DNA of 64,000 bases, from the NCBI RefSeq assembly GCF_026241895.1, contig NZ_JAPJIV010000002.1, forward strand, positions 310,001 to 374,000. Reading direction: 5' to 3'. The stretch comes from Pseudomonas sp. RIT-562. Lineage in GTDB: Bacteria; Pseudomonadota; Gammaproteobacteria; Pseudomonadales; Pseudomonadaceae. How positions within the stretch are numbered: the first letter of the stretch is position 1; each line of letters starts with the position of its first letter. The position numbers and the translations under genes were made by a program. Shown piece after piece: positions 29,895-38,411 of the stretch. The notes under the pieces were generated by a model. That model was given only the letters and a program-made list of their open reading frames with translations. It had not been told where the DNA came from and searched no databases.

Positions 29895-31025
29895 ATGTCA
29901 ATCCAATGTAACCCGTTTCGCCATTATCGCTACGACGCTCTCGACCGCCTTGTTGCCAGCGCACTCTACGGCGAAGCGGAGTGTCAGCGCTTCTACTGCA
30001 AAAGACTCCTAACCACAGAGGTAGAGGGGGAGGAACATTGCTCGATCTTTCACAACGACGGCCAAGTGCTAGCACAAAAACAAGGCAGGGGTGACGCTCT
30101 TTTCATATCATTACTGACCACGGATCAAAATCGCACTGTCCTGCAGACATCCTCAGGTAAAAATACAACTCACCACATTCTTTATACACCCTATGGTTAC
30201 ACCCAACCTGAAAGCTGGCAAACAAGCTTGCTAGGCTTTAATGGCGAGCGGCCAGATTCGTTAACCGGGCATTATTTATTGGGAAACGGATATCGGGCGT
30301 TTAACCCAGTATTGATGCGATTTAACAGTCCTGACAGCTTCAGCCCATTTGGTAGCGGCGGTCTAAACCCTTACGCTTATTGTTTAGGAAACCCAATCAC
30401 GAGACGAGACCCTACAGGACGTACACCCATTCTGATGGACTCCATCGTCAACGCACTTGTAAAACACAAACCAAGATTGAAAATACCCCGCCCACACCTA
30501 ATTCCTTCTACAACTTCAAGTCTTAACGGTGCTTCATCAACTGCCGACGGATACTTGTTGGCTGCATTCCATGGCTCTTCAAGTAAGCACCTACAAAGTT
30601 TCGAAAAAGGCCTCGACATAAATCTCGCGGGGTCTGCCAACGGACAAAAACACGGAGAGGGATTCTATGCAACACTTGATATCGACTTCGCTGGAAACTA
30701 CGCCAAAACATCAGTCGACCGAGATTATAGAGGAAACAAACAGGATATTTTCCCGTACGCAGATTTTTCTTATGATCCAGCCATAGCCAACACGTCATAC
30801 ATCGCTGGAAAATCGCCAACCATTTACGGCGTCTATGTTAAAGACTACCCAAGCAAACAGCCGGGTAGAGATTTTACTTTTATTCCAGGCGACCGAGGCA
30901 CGGCTGTGGGTTCGGAACTCGTTTTCCCTGCTGCCATGTATCAGAACATCCGTCTATTGCCTATACCTTCACTGGCGAATCTGCCGACACCCTGGCTGGG
31001 TAATATAAACATAAGGAAGAGCTGA
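29895..31025 (+). CDS. Orphan Rhs-core protein with C-terminal ART-like toxin domain
   Basis: 376 residues from the ATG at 29895 (MSIQCNPFRHYRYDALDRLV), chosen because Pseudomonas proteins of this type begin near HYRYD; the frame is open to 29763. The RHS-associated core runs about 111-176 (LLGFNGERPDSLTGHYLLGN, then FNPVLMRFNSPDS, YAYCLGNPI, ending DPTGR). After it comes a variable C-terminal domain (about 220-370) with FHGSS (His226), GEGFYATLD (Tyr258) and GSELVF (Glu341). That order fits the H-Y-E pattern of ADP-ribosyltransferase-fold toxins. No N-terminal PAAR, TcdB or long YD-repeat shell is present. Clearly AT-richer than the core genome. The Rhs call is firm; the ART call is inference. 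Confidence 0.82.
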   Translation: MSIQCNPFRHYRYDALDRLVASALYGEAECQRFYCKRLLTTEVEGEEHCSIFHNDGQVLAQKQGRGDALFISLLTTDQNRTVLQTSSGKNTTHHILYTPYGYTQPESWQTSLLGFNGERPDSLTGHYLLGNGYRAFNPVLMRFNSPDSFSPFGSGGLNPYAYCLGNPITRRDPTGRTPILMDSIVNALVKHKPRLKIPRPHLIPSTTSSLNGASSTADGYLLAAFHGSSSKHLQSFEKGLDINLAGSANGQKHGEGFYATLDIDFAGNYAKTSVDRDYRGNKQDIFPYADFSYDPAIANTSYIAGKSPTIYGVYVKDYPSKQPGRDFTFIPGDRGTAVGSELVFPAAMYQNIRLLPIPSLANLPTPWLGNINIRKS

Positions 31026-31237
31026 GCGACGGCAAGACGAAGGCATGAGACAGAGTAAAAAACGGACATGAAAAACGGGTATCAGAAAAACGGAGAAAAA
31101 CGGGGACGCAGTTTTTTACTGCAAAGGTGAACTAGACAAATCTCGAAGAGCAAGACCAGTACCCTTTAGATACTAGGGCTGCGGGGTTGTCTGCGGTGGT
31201 GGTGGGTCATTTGGGTTGGTGGTGGGTGATCTGGCGC

Positions 31238-31262
31238 GTTCGCGGGCAAGCCCGCTCCCACA
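31238..31262. repeat. Single REP element
   Basis: TTCGCGGGCAAGCCCGCTCC followed by CACAT: the GTGGGAGCGGGCTTGC family in inverted orientation. Confidence 0.8.
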
Positions 31263-31371
31263 TTGAGTTGTGTTTGGGGGGTGGATTTTTGTTCGCAGGT
31301 TACGTTTTTTGTGGGGTGGGGCTGGCATGGCTGTGGTGGGATTTTGGGTGTTGGAGGGCTGGGGGATTGTT

Positions 31372-31396
31372 ATCGCGAGCAGGCTCACTCCTACAG
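31372..31396. repeat. Single REP element
   Basis: ATCGCGAGCAGGCTCACTCC followed by TACAG, the GTAGGAGTGAGCCTGCTCGC variant. About 110 bases from the previous copy and in the same orientation, so not a REPIN. Confidence 0.75.
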
Positions 31397-31500
31397 TGGG
31401 GCGTGGTGCATGGGAGTTGGCCTGCCAGGTTGGATCTTTCCCGGTGTGGCTTCTGCGGTGGGGCTCGCGTGGATTCTGGAGTAGTTTTGGATGGCCTCGG

Positions 31501-31518
31501 GCCCCGGCCTTTCGGGGC
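31501..31518 (-). terminator. Weak hairpin after the PH-domain gene
   Basis: GCCCCG / CGGGGC with a six-base loop, 13 bases past the stop; no T-run on the minus strand. Confidence 0.35.
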
Positions 31519-31530
31519 TTCTCGCTTGCT

Positions 31531-31899
31531 TCAGAGCAAATGCTGCGAGATCAACTTCGAGATTTCCACCATCGAAGTTCGGCCCGTGAATTCGAATTTC
31601 ACTCTGCCCAGCGACGAAAAGTAGATCTCCAGTTCGGAGTCCAGGTCGAATGTTCCGGACGTCTCTACCGAATAGGCGACTATGTTTTTATACGGCAATG
31701 AGGTGAAGTCTTTCTTGCTGCCCGTAAGTCCTTGGACGTTCACGGCGATGATGCGTTTGTTGGTGAACACCACGCCGTCGCGCATGGACTTGTACGAGTC
31801 GATGACTTGCTCGCCGTCCAGCAGCAGCGCGGTAACCCGTTCAGCATATTCGTCGTTCTGCTTGAGTTTAAAAAAGCCCTTGTTGTTGAAGTCGATCAT
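31531..31899 (-). CDS. Bacterial PH-domain protein
   Basis: 122 residues matching the small YokE/bPH_1-type proteins: GEQVIDSYKSMRDGVVFTNKRIIAVN, then the strand pairs KDFTSLPYKNIVAYSVETSG and DLDSELEIYFSSLGRVKFEF, and a C-terminal helix ISKLISQHL. Such proteins form ring-like oligomers; the function is unknown. No signal or TM. It is monocistronic and next to the toxin island, but nothing indicates an immunity role. Confidence 0.85.
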   Translation of the reverse strand: MIDFNNKGFFKLKQNDEYAERVTALLLDGEQVIDSYKSMRDGVVFTNKRIIAVNVQGLTGSKKDFTSLPYKNIVAYSVETSGTFDLDSELEIYFSSLGRVKFEFTGRTSMVEISKLISQHLL

Positions 31900-31953
31900 C
31901 TGCCATTCCGCCCGATTTAAACGCCCATCTAAGCATGTTGTCGCAGCCTTTAC

Positions 31954-32313
31954 CTACTCCTCCGACCCCGAAGCCGAGTCCGACACCGATGCCTTCACCG
32001 CAACCTCTATCGCCCGAACACTCACCGCCGCAAATATCGCCGTCATCAACACGCCGTTGAACCCAAGCAAGATCGCCAACACCCGCGACACGCCAAGCTT
32101 GGGCACCAGTTCTCCATAACCAATAGTGAAACCCGTCACGAACGCAAAGTAGATGCCGTCCAGCGCCTTCCAGTCCTCCAGATAGCCGATGATCAGGCCG
32201 GAGCCGATGATGATCAGCACCAGCACGGAAATGATCGGCCACACGACTCGAAGGTAGAAGCCGGTGGCTTTGAAGAATTCTCTGCGCACGTTCGATGCAT
32301 GATTGGCTTTCAT
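31954..32313 (-). CDS. Small two-TM potassium-channel-like protein
   Basis: 119 residues with two hydrophobic helices (about 20-40 and 68-95) around a re-entrant pore loop with the selectivity sequence TGFTIGYGEL, the hallmark of Ion_trans_2 K+ channels. It lacks an RCK or other regulatory domain. The start at 32313 (MKANHASNV) has AGGAG eight bases upstream; the frame is open 29 codons further without support. Confidence 0.87.
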   Translation of the reverse strand: MKANHASNVRREFFKATGFYLRVVWPIISVLVLIIIGSGLIIGYLEDWKALDGIYFAFVTGFTIGYGELVPKLGVSRVLAILLGFNGVLMTAIFAAVSVRAIEVAVKASVSDSASGSEE

Positions 32314-32433
32314 GGCATGGGCTCCTGGAGATTGTCTGGGCTGAGGGCTTTGCAGGGTTCCATCAGCTTGGCACAAGCGCCGGAAAGCGTGACATCGCAT
32401 GCCCCTGCGATGTCGCGCCCGAAGGGGCAGCGC

Positions 32434-34077
32434 TCAGTTCGCTGCGCTTTCGCGGATCAGTTTTTTATTGATTTTGCCGACGCTGGTCTTGGGAATTTCG
32501 GCAACGAATTTGAATTGCTTGGGTATCGCCCATTTATTGATGCGGCCGCGGTCAACGAAGCTTTGCAGGTGGGTTTCGAGGATTTTGCGGTCGAGATAGT
32601 GCCCCGGTTCGCACACCACCAGCGCCATGGGGCGTTCACCCCATTGTTGATCGGCGATGCCGACGACTGCGACGGACATGACGGCCGCGTGTTCGCTGAT
32701 CAGGCTTTCCAGCTCCAGGGAGCTGATCCACTCCCCGCCCGTCTTGATTACGTCCTTGATCCGGTCCTTGATTTCCACAGTACCCATCGCGTCAATCGAG
32801 GCCATGTCGCCGGTGTGCAGCCAGCCGTTGTGCCAGAGTTCGGCGCCTTTTTCCGGCTCCTTGAAGTAGCCCTGAGTCAGCCAGGGTGCGCGGACGACGA
32901 TTTCACCGAGGGATTCGCCATCGTGGACGACATCGGCGCCGTTGCCGTCGATGATTTTCAGGTCGACCATCGGCACGGGAGTGCCGGTCTTGATGCGGAA
33001 CGGCAACTGGCCGGGAATGGGGTGCTTGAGGTCTTCGTCGCGCAGGTAGGTCAGGCACAGCAGCGGGCAGGTTTCCGACATGCCGTAGCCGGCGTGCACC
33101 AGCATGCCTTTGCCGGCGGCTTCGCTGGCGATGCCGAGGGTCAGGGCGCTGCCGCCGAGGAGCATTTTCCAGCCGTCGAATCGCGCAGATTTGCCTTCCT
33201 CACAGTTGAGGATCATTTGCAGGATGGTGGGCACGCAATGCGAAAAAGTGACCTTCTCATCCCTGAAAAGCCGGACCAGGCTGTTGGGCTCGTAGCGCCC
33301 GGGGTAGACCTGTTTGATACCCATCATAGTCGCAACATAGGGCACGCCCCAGGCATGCACGTGGAACATTGGCGTGATCGGCATGTACACGTCGTCGGAA
33401 CGCAACAGCGGCTGGCCTTGATAGACGCCCAGGGTGCCGACGGCGTTGAGGGTGTGCAGGACCAGTTGGCGATGGGTGAAGTACACGCCTTTCGGTGCGC
33501 CCGTGGTGCCGGTGGTGTAGAACAGCGTCGCCACCGAGTGCTCGTCGAAGTCAGGGAAGTCGTACTGGTCCGAGGCCTGGGACAGCAGGTGTTCGTACTC
33601 GCCCAGCATCGGCAAAGACGTATTCACTGGCGTGTCGTCAGTCAGTCGGAGAAATCCCTTCACCGTCGGCAGCTGACCCTGGATCTGTTCCAGCAGCGGC
33701 AGGAAATCATCATGCACCAGCACCCAATCATCCTCGGCGTGGTTCATGGTGTAGAGCACTTGATCCGGCGACAGGCGGATGTTCACCGTGTGCAACACCG
33801 CGCCGATCATCGGCACGGCAAAGAAGCATTCCAGGTAGCGATGGCTGTCCCAGTCGAGCAGGGCCACAGTGTCTCCGGCCTTGACCCCGGCCGCCGTCAG
33901 CGCATTGGCCAGGCGGCGGATGCGCTGGTTCAGTACTTGATAGCTGTAGCGCAGTTTGTCGGCATAGACGATTTCCCGGCCCGGCTCGTAGCGCACGCCG
34001 GACAGCAGCAATTGCTTAATCAGCAGGGGGTAGGCGTAGGCGCCTTCAGCAGGCGGGATGATTTTTGTTTTTAGCAT
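32434..34077 (-). CDS. Medium/long-chain fatty acid-CoA ligase (AlkK-like)
   Basis: 547-residue ANL-superfamily enzyme. Core motifs: P-loop YTTGTTGAPKGVYFTHRQL, YGMSETCP, WLHTGDMA, and the C-terminal hinge and catalytic segment ending PKTSVGKINKKL. The N-terminus (MLKTKIIPPAEGAYAYPLLIKQLL) resembles AlkK-type medium-chain acyl-CoA synthetases. It activates a carboxylic acid to the CoA ester in the cytoplasm. It is the last gene of the minus-strand cluster and lies 22 bases after the acyl-CoA dehydrogenase. The chain length or true substrate cannot be read from sequence. Confidence 0.92.
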   Translation of the reverse strand: MLKTKIIPPAEGAYAYPLLIKQLLLSGVRYEPGREIVYADKLRYSYQVLNQRIRRLANALTAAGVKAGDTVALLDWDSHRYLECFFAVPMIGAVLHTVNIRLSPDQVLYTMNHAEDDWVLVHDDFLPLLEQIQGQLPTVKGFLRLTDDTPVNTSLPMLGEYEHLLSQASDQYDFPDFDEHSVATLFYTTGTTGAPKGVYFTHRQLVLHTLNAVGTLGVYQGQPLLRSDDVYMPITPMFHVHAWGVPYVATMMGIKQVYPGRYEPNSLVRLFRDEKVTFSHCVPTILQMILNCEEGKSARFDGWKMLLGGSALTLGIASEAAGKGMLVHAGYGMSETCPLLCLTYLRDEDLKHPIPGQLPFRIKTGTPVPMVDLKIIDGNGADVVHDGESLGEIVVRAPWLTQGYFKEPEKGAELWHNGWLHTGDMASIDAMGTVEIKDRIKDVIKTGGEWISSLELESLISEHAAVMSVAVVGIADQQWGERPMALVVCEPGHYLDRKILETHLQSFVDRGRINKWAIPKQFKFVAEIPKTSVGKINKKLIRESAAN

Positions 34078-34099
34078 GTGGAGTTCCTTGTCCGGGGGC

Positions 34100-35878
34100 T
34101 CAGAACTGCGCCGCGTCCAGTTGATAGAGGCATTCGCTGCCCGCCTTGGCCGACTCGCTCAACGAGTGGATGCGAGGCAGCAGGCGGGCGAAGTAAAACT
34201 GCGCGGTGGCCAGTTTGCTGGCGTAGAAATCGTCTGTGGAATGGGTGCTCAGGGCGGCCTTGGCCATGCGGGCCCACATGTAGGCGTACGCGGTGTAGCC
34301 GAACACTTGCAGGTACTCGACCGAGGCCGCGCCAATCTCATTCGGGTTGCCCTGGGCCCGGTCCAGCAGCCACGCAGTCAGTGCGTCGAGGGTGTCCACG
34401 GCGGCGTTCAATGGTTTGGTGAACTCGCCGAGGTCAGCGCAGGCATTGGCGGTGAAGTTGCGGATTTCCGAGGCGAACAGGCGGTAGAGCGCCCCGCCGC
34501 TGCCGACGACTTTGCGCCCGGCCAGGTCCAGGGACTGGATACCGTTGGTGCCTTCGTAGATCTGGGTAATGCGCACATCGCGCACCAACTGTTCCTGGCC
34601 CCACTCGCGGATGTAGCCGTGACCACCGAAGACCTGTTGGCCGTGAAGGGTGGTTTCCAGGCCCATGTCGGTGAGGAACGCTTTGGCTACCGGGGTCAGC
34701 AGCGACACCAGTTCCTGCGCACGGGTACGTTTGGCCTGATCTTCGCTGAACTTGGCGACGTCCAGTTGCAGCGCCACGTAACTGGAGAACGCGCGACCGC
34801 CTTCGTTGAGGGCTTTCATGGTCAACAGCATGCGCCGCACGTCGGGGTGGACGATGATCGGGTCGGCGGACTTGTCCGGGTGTTGTGCACCGGTTGGCGC
34901 CCGGCTTTGCAGGCGGTCGCGGGCATAGGTCAAAGCGTTTTGGTAGGAGCGCTCGCCCTGGGCCAGGCCCTGGATACCAACGCCCAGCCGCTCGTAGTTC
35001 ATCATGGTGAACATCGCCGCCAGGCCTTTATTGGGTGCGTCGATAATCCACCCGGTGGCGCCGTCGAAGTTCATCACGCAGGTGGCGGAAGCCTTGATGC
35101 CCATCTTGTGTTCGATCGAGCCGCAGGACAGCGCATTGCGCTCACCCAGCGAACCATCGGGATTGACCAGCACCTTGGGCACCAGAAACAGTGAAATGCC
35201 TTTGGGCCCTGCCGGCGCATCCGGCAGCCGGGCGAGGACCAGGTGGATGATGTTTTCAGTAAGGTCGTGCTCACCGCCGGTGATGAAAATCTTGCTGCCG
35301 CTGATGGCGTAGCTGCCGTCCGCCTGGGGTTCGGCCCTGGTGCGAATCAGGCCCAGGTCGGTACCAGCGTGGGCTTCGGTCAGGCACATCGAACCGGTCC
35401 AGGTGCCGGCATACATTTTTGGCAGGTAACGTTCCTTGAGCTCTTCGCTGGCGTGGGCGTTGATCGACAGGCAGGCGCCGGCCGTCAGCATCGGGTACAG
35501 GCCGAAGGACAGGCTGGCCGAGTTGACCATCTCTTCGACCTGCGCCGAAATGACCTTGGGCATGCCCATGCCGCCGAACTGCGGATCACCGCCGACGCCG
35601 ACCCAACCACCCTCGGCGAACGCCTGGTAGGCCTGGGCAAAATTGTCCGGCGCGGTGACCGAGCCATTGCTCCAGGTGCAACCCTGTTCATCGCTGGCGC
35701 GGTTCAGTGGAGCAATCACTTCGGCACTGATTTTTCCGGCTTCTTCCAGGATCGCGTCGGCGGTCTGTTGATCGATCACCTCGGCCAGGCCAGGCAATTT
35801 TTCCCACAGCCGGGACACCTGGAGAACCTCGTTGAGTACGAACTGCATGTCGCGCAGGGGAGCTTTGTATTCAGGCAT
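34100..35878 (-). CDS. Acyl-CoA dehydrogenase, long (about 600-residue) FadE-like class
   Basis: 592 residues. FAD/substrate motifs MCLTEAHAGTDLGLIRT and ISGSKIFITGG, and the catalytic glutamate in ITQIYEGTNGIQSLDLAGRK; the extra C-terminal helical domain (about 460-590) is typical of the large bacterial ACADs. It introduces the 2,3-double bond in acyl-CoAs, passing electrons to ETF. Six bases downstream of the RND gene, so co-transcribed. Confidence 0.94.
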   Translation of the reverse strand: MPEYKAPLRDMQFVLNEVLQVSRLWEKLPGLAEVIDQQTADAILEEAGKISAEVIAPLNRASDEQGCTWSNGSVTAPDNFAQAYQAFAEGGWVGVGGDPQFGGMGMPKVISAQVEEMVNSASLSFGLYPMLTAGACLSINAHASEELKERYLPKMYAGTWTGSMCLTEAHAGTDLGLIRTRAEPQADGSYAISGSKIFITGGEHDLTENIIHLVLARLPDAPAGPKGISLFLVPKVLVNPDGSLGERNALSCGSIEHKMGIKASATCVMNFDGATGWIIDAPNKGLAAMFTMMNYERLGVGIQGLAQGERSYQNALTYARDRLQSRAPTGAQHPDKSADPIIVHPDVRRMLLTMKALNEGGRAFSSYVALQLDVAKFSEDQAKRTRAQELVSLLTPVAKAFLTDMGLETTLHGQQVFGGHGYIREWGQEQLVRDVRITQIYEGTNGIQSLDLAGRKVVGSGGALYRLFASEIRNFTANACADLGEFTKPLNAAVDTLDALTAWLLDRAQGNPNEIGAASVEYLQVFGYTAYAYMWARMAKAALSTHSTDDFYASKLATAQFYFARLLPRIHSLSESAKAGSECLYQLDAAQF

Positions 35879-35884
35879 CGTTAC

Positions 35885-38395
35885 TTACTCGGAAGTGGTC
35901 AGGGCGTGGGGCACGCCCGGACGTTCAGTGGTTTGGGTAGACGCAACAGGAACGGTGCCGAGCGTTTTTTCGCGCAGCAGGAAGTACGACAGGGCAGGAA
36001 TAAGGATCAGCGCGCCGAGCATGTTCCACAGGAACATGAAGGTCAGCAGGATGCCCATGTCGGCCTGGAACTTGATCGGCGACCAGACCCAGCACACCAC
36101 GCCGGCGGCCAGCGTGATGCCGACCAGCCCGACCACCCGGCCGGTGAACGACACGGCGTTGCGGTAGGCCTGGGACAGCGGCAGGCCCTGGCGCTGGAAG
36201 TGCAATTGCACGCTGAGCAGGTACAGGGCGTAGTCGACGCCGATCCCCACGCCGAGGGCGATCACCGGCAGGGTCGCGACTTTTACCCCAATGCCCATGG
36301 CTACCATCAGGGCTTCACAGAGGATCGAGGTGAGCACCAGCGGCAACAGTGCGACCAGGGTGGCGCGCCAGCTGCGGAAAGTGATCAGGCAGAACAACGT
36401 CACCGCCGCATAGACATACAGCAGCATGGTGCGGTTGGCCTCGCGCACCACGATGTTGGTCGCGGCCTCGATCCCGGCTGTGCCGGCGGCAAGCAGGAAC
36501 TGGCGGTCCTCGGTGCTGTTTTCCCTGGCGAATTTGGCGGCAATCGCCACCACGGCATCCAGGGTTTCGGCTTTGTGATCCTTGAGGAAGGTGATCACCG
36601 GCATCAGCGAGCAGTTGTTGTTGAACAGCTCCGGCGAGTTCACCGAGGCTTGCTGCGCGGCGTAGTTCAGCACGTCCTGGTTGCGCTGGATGCTGTTGAG
36701 CTTGGGGTTGCCTTCGTAGGTGCCGGCGGTGATCTGCCGCACCGCATTGACCAGCGAAGTGGTCGCCTGCACGCCCGGATATTGTTGCAGTTCCCAGGCC
36801 AGGCGATCGGCAAGCACCAGGGTCTTGTAGTTCAGGCAACCCTCCGGCGCGGTCTTGATCATCACCGCGAACAGGTCGCTGGACAGCGCGTAGTGCTCAG
36901 TGATGTAGGCGTTGTCGCGGTTGTAGCGCGAGTCTGCACGCAACTCTGGCGCACCGCTTTCAAGGTCGCCGATTTTCAGGTTCAGGCTGACCATGAAACC
37001 ACCCACGCCCATCAACACTGCAACCAGGACCGCGCCAGTGGCCCATTTGCGCGTGGTGAAGCGGTCGAGCAAGTCCCACAGTTTGCCGAAGCCTTTGTGG
37101 TGTTCGGCGCGGGTGTCGATTTTCAGGGCGCGCTCGGCCGCCTTGGCACCGACGCCGACATAGGACAGCGCCACCGGCATTAGCAGCAGCGAGGTGAAGA
37201 TCAGCACGGCGACACCGATGCTCGCGGTGATCGCCAGGTCCTGGATCACCGGAATGTCGATCAGCATCAGCACCGCAAAGCCCACCGCATCAGCCAGCAA
37301 CGCGGTGACACCGGCGATGAACAAACGGCGAAAGGTGTAGCGCGCGGCGATCAGTTTGTGAGTGCCGCGGGCGATGTCCTGCATGATTCCGTTCATTTTC
37401 TGCGCCGCGTGGGAAACGCCAATGGCGAAGATCAGGAACGGCACCAGCACCGAGTACGGATCGATGGCATAGCCAAGCCAGGCGACGATGCCCAGCTGCC
37501 AGACCACCGCGATCAACGAACAGCCGACCACCAGCAAAGTGCTGCGCACACAACGGGTGTAGGCATAGATGATGACCAGCGAGGTGACGACGGCGAGGCC
37601 GAAGAACATCATCACCTGGATCAGGCCGTCGATCAGGTCGCCCATCAGTTTGGCGAAACCGATCACCCGGACCTTGTATTGACCCTTGCCCTCGACGCCG
37701 GATTTGCGAGCGGCAATGTCGCCGGCGAATTCGATCTTGTCGCGCAGTTGCTCTTCAAGCATCTGCGAAAACGCGTGGTAGTTGATGGGTTGGCCACCGG
37801 CAGCGGCCTTGTCAAGCAACGGCACGATCAGCATGGTGGATTTGAAATTACTGGCCACCAGGCTGCCGACCAGACCGGCGCGGGAGATGTTCTGGCGCAA
37901 TTGCTCGATTTGTTCAGCCTGGCCGGAATACGTATCGGGCATTACCGGGCCGCCCTGGAAGCCTTCCTCGGTGACTTCAGTCCAGCGCACCGCCGGGCTC
38001 CACAGCGACTTCATCCACGCACGGTCGACGCCTTCGGTGAGGAACAACTGGTCGTTGACCTGCTTGAGCACGTCCAGGTAACCGGGGTCGAAAATATCGC
38101 CCTGAGTGTTCTCCACCACCACCCGCACCGAGTTGCCCAGGCCGCGCAGCGAATGGCGGTTTTCGAGAAAATTCTGGATGTACGGCTGGCTCTGCGGAAT
38201 CATCTTTTCAAAGCTTGGGCGCAACTCCAGCCGCGTCACCGCCATGAAGCCGAACACCACGGTGGCGATTGCCATCAGCAGCATGAACAGCGGCCGATAG
38301 TTAAACACCAGCCGTTCCAGCAGGTTGCCGGAGCGGCAATCGAAATCACGCAGGTCGCGGATCACCGGCATGGCGTCTTGTTTGATATTGCCCAT
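35885..38395 (-). CDS. RND transporter, MMPL/HAE3 type
   Basis: 836 residues with 12 predicted membrane helices in two 6-TM halves, each following a large periplasmic loop; the first TM is at YRPLFMLLMAIATVVFGFMA. This is the class that moves hydrophobic compounds such as lipids or hopanoids without a fused adaptor. The ATG at 38395 (MGNIKQDAMPVIRD) is chosen over the frame start at 38500, which would read into the upstream gene. Companion of the YCF48-like, DUF1329 and DUF1302 genes. Confidence 0.9.
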   Translation of the reverse strand: MGNIKQDAMPVIRDLRDFDCRSGNLLERLVFNYRPLFMLLMAIATVVFGFMAVTRLELRPSFEKMIPQSQPYIQNFLENRHSLRGLGNSVRVVVENTQGDIFDPGYLDVLKQVNDQLFLTEGVDRAWMKSLWSPAVRWTEVTEEGFQGGPVMPDTYSGQAEQIEQLRQNISRAGLVGSLVASNFKSTMLIVPLLDKAAAGGQPINYHAFSQMLEEQLRDKIEFAGDIAARKSGVEGKGQYKVRVIGFAKLMGDLIDGLIQVMMFFGLAVVTSLVIIYAYTRCVRSTLLVVGCSLIAVVWQLGIVAWLGYAIDPYSVLVPFLIFAIGVSHAAQKMNGIMQDIARGTHKLIAARYTFRRLFIAGVTALLADAVGFAVLMLIDIPVIQDLAITASIGVAVLIFTSLLLMPVALSYVGVGAKAAERALKIDTRAEHHKGFGKLWDLLDRFTTRKWATGAVLVAVLMGVGGFMVSLNLKIGDLESGAPELRADSRYNRDNAYITEHYALSSDLFAVMIKTAPEGCLNYKTLVLADRLAWELQQYPGVQATTSLVNAVRQITAGTYEGNPKLNSIQRNQDVLNYAAQQASVNSPELFNNNCSLMPVITFLKDHKAETLDAVVAIAAKFARENSTEDRQFLLAAGTAGIEAATNIVVREANRTMLLYVYAAVTLFCLITFRSWRATLVALLPLVLTSILCEALMVAMGIGVKVATLPVIALGVGIGVDYALYLLSVQLHFQRQGLPLSQAYRNAVSFTGRVVGLVGITLAAGVVCWVWSPIKFQADMGILLTFMFLWNMLGALILIPALSYFLLREKTLGTVPVASTQTTERPGVPHALTTSE

Positions 38396-38411
38396 GTCTG
38401 GGTTCTCGCTC

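Larger units (their letters stand above)
31026..31530. other. Intergenic region, G/T-biased, no gene seen
   Basis: 505 bases without a convincing gene and, in particular, no immunity-like gene after the Rhs toxin. It holds a GGGGACGCAGTTTTTTACTG segment near 31105, then two single REP copies. Plus-strand frames of up to 145 codons here are rich in Trp/Gly/Cys and have no start signals, so I treat them as non-coding. Confidence 0.55.

Noticed and set aside
27808..31025. Integrated element with integrase at the tRNA-Leu
   Set aside because: No integrase, no direct repeat of the tRNA 3' end seen in the next 4 kb; only the accessory content supports an island.
31187..31701. Overlapping plus-strand frames of 60-145 codons after the Rhs gene
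   Set aside because: Trp/Gly/Cys-rich translations, no ribosome sites, REP elements inside; considered as an immunity gene and dismissed.
32299..34074. 591-codon plus-strand frame over the acyl-CoA ligase
   Set aside because: Antisense shadow; the minus-strand protein has all ANL motifs.
35243..37183. 646-codon plus-strand frame over the RND and dehydrogenase genes
   Set aside because: Crosses two real genes on the other strand and has no recognisable domain.
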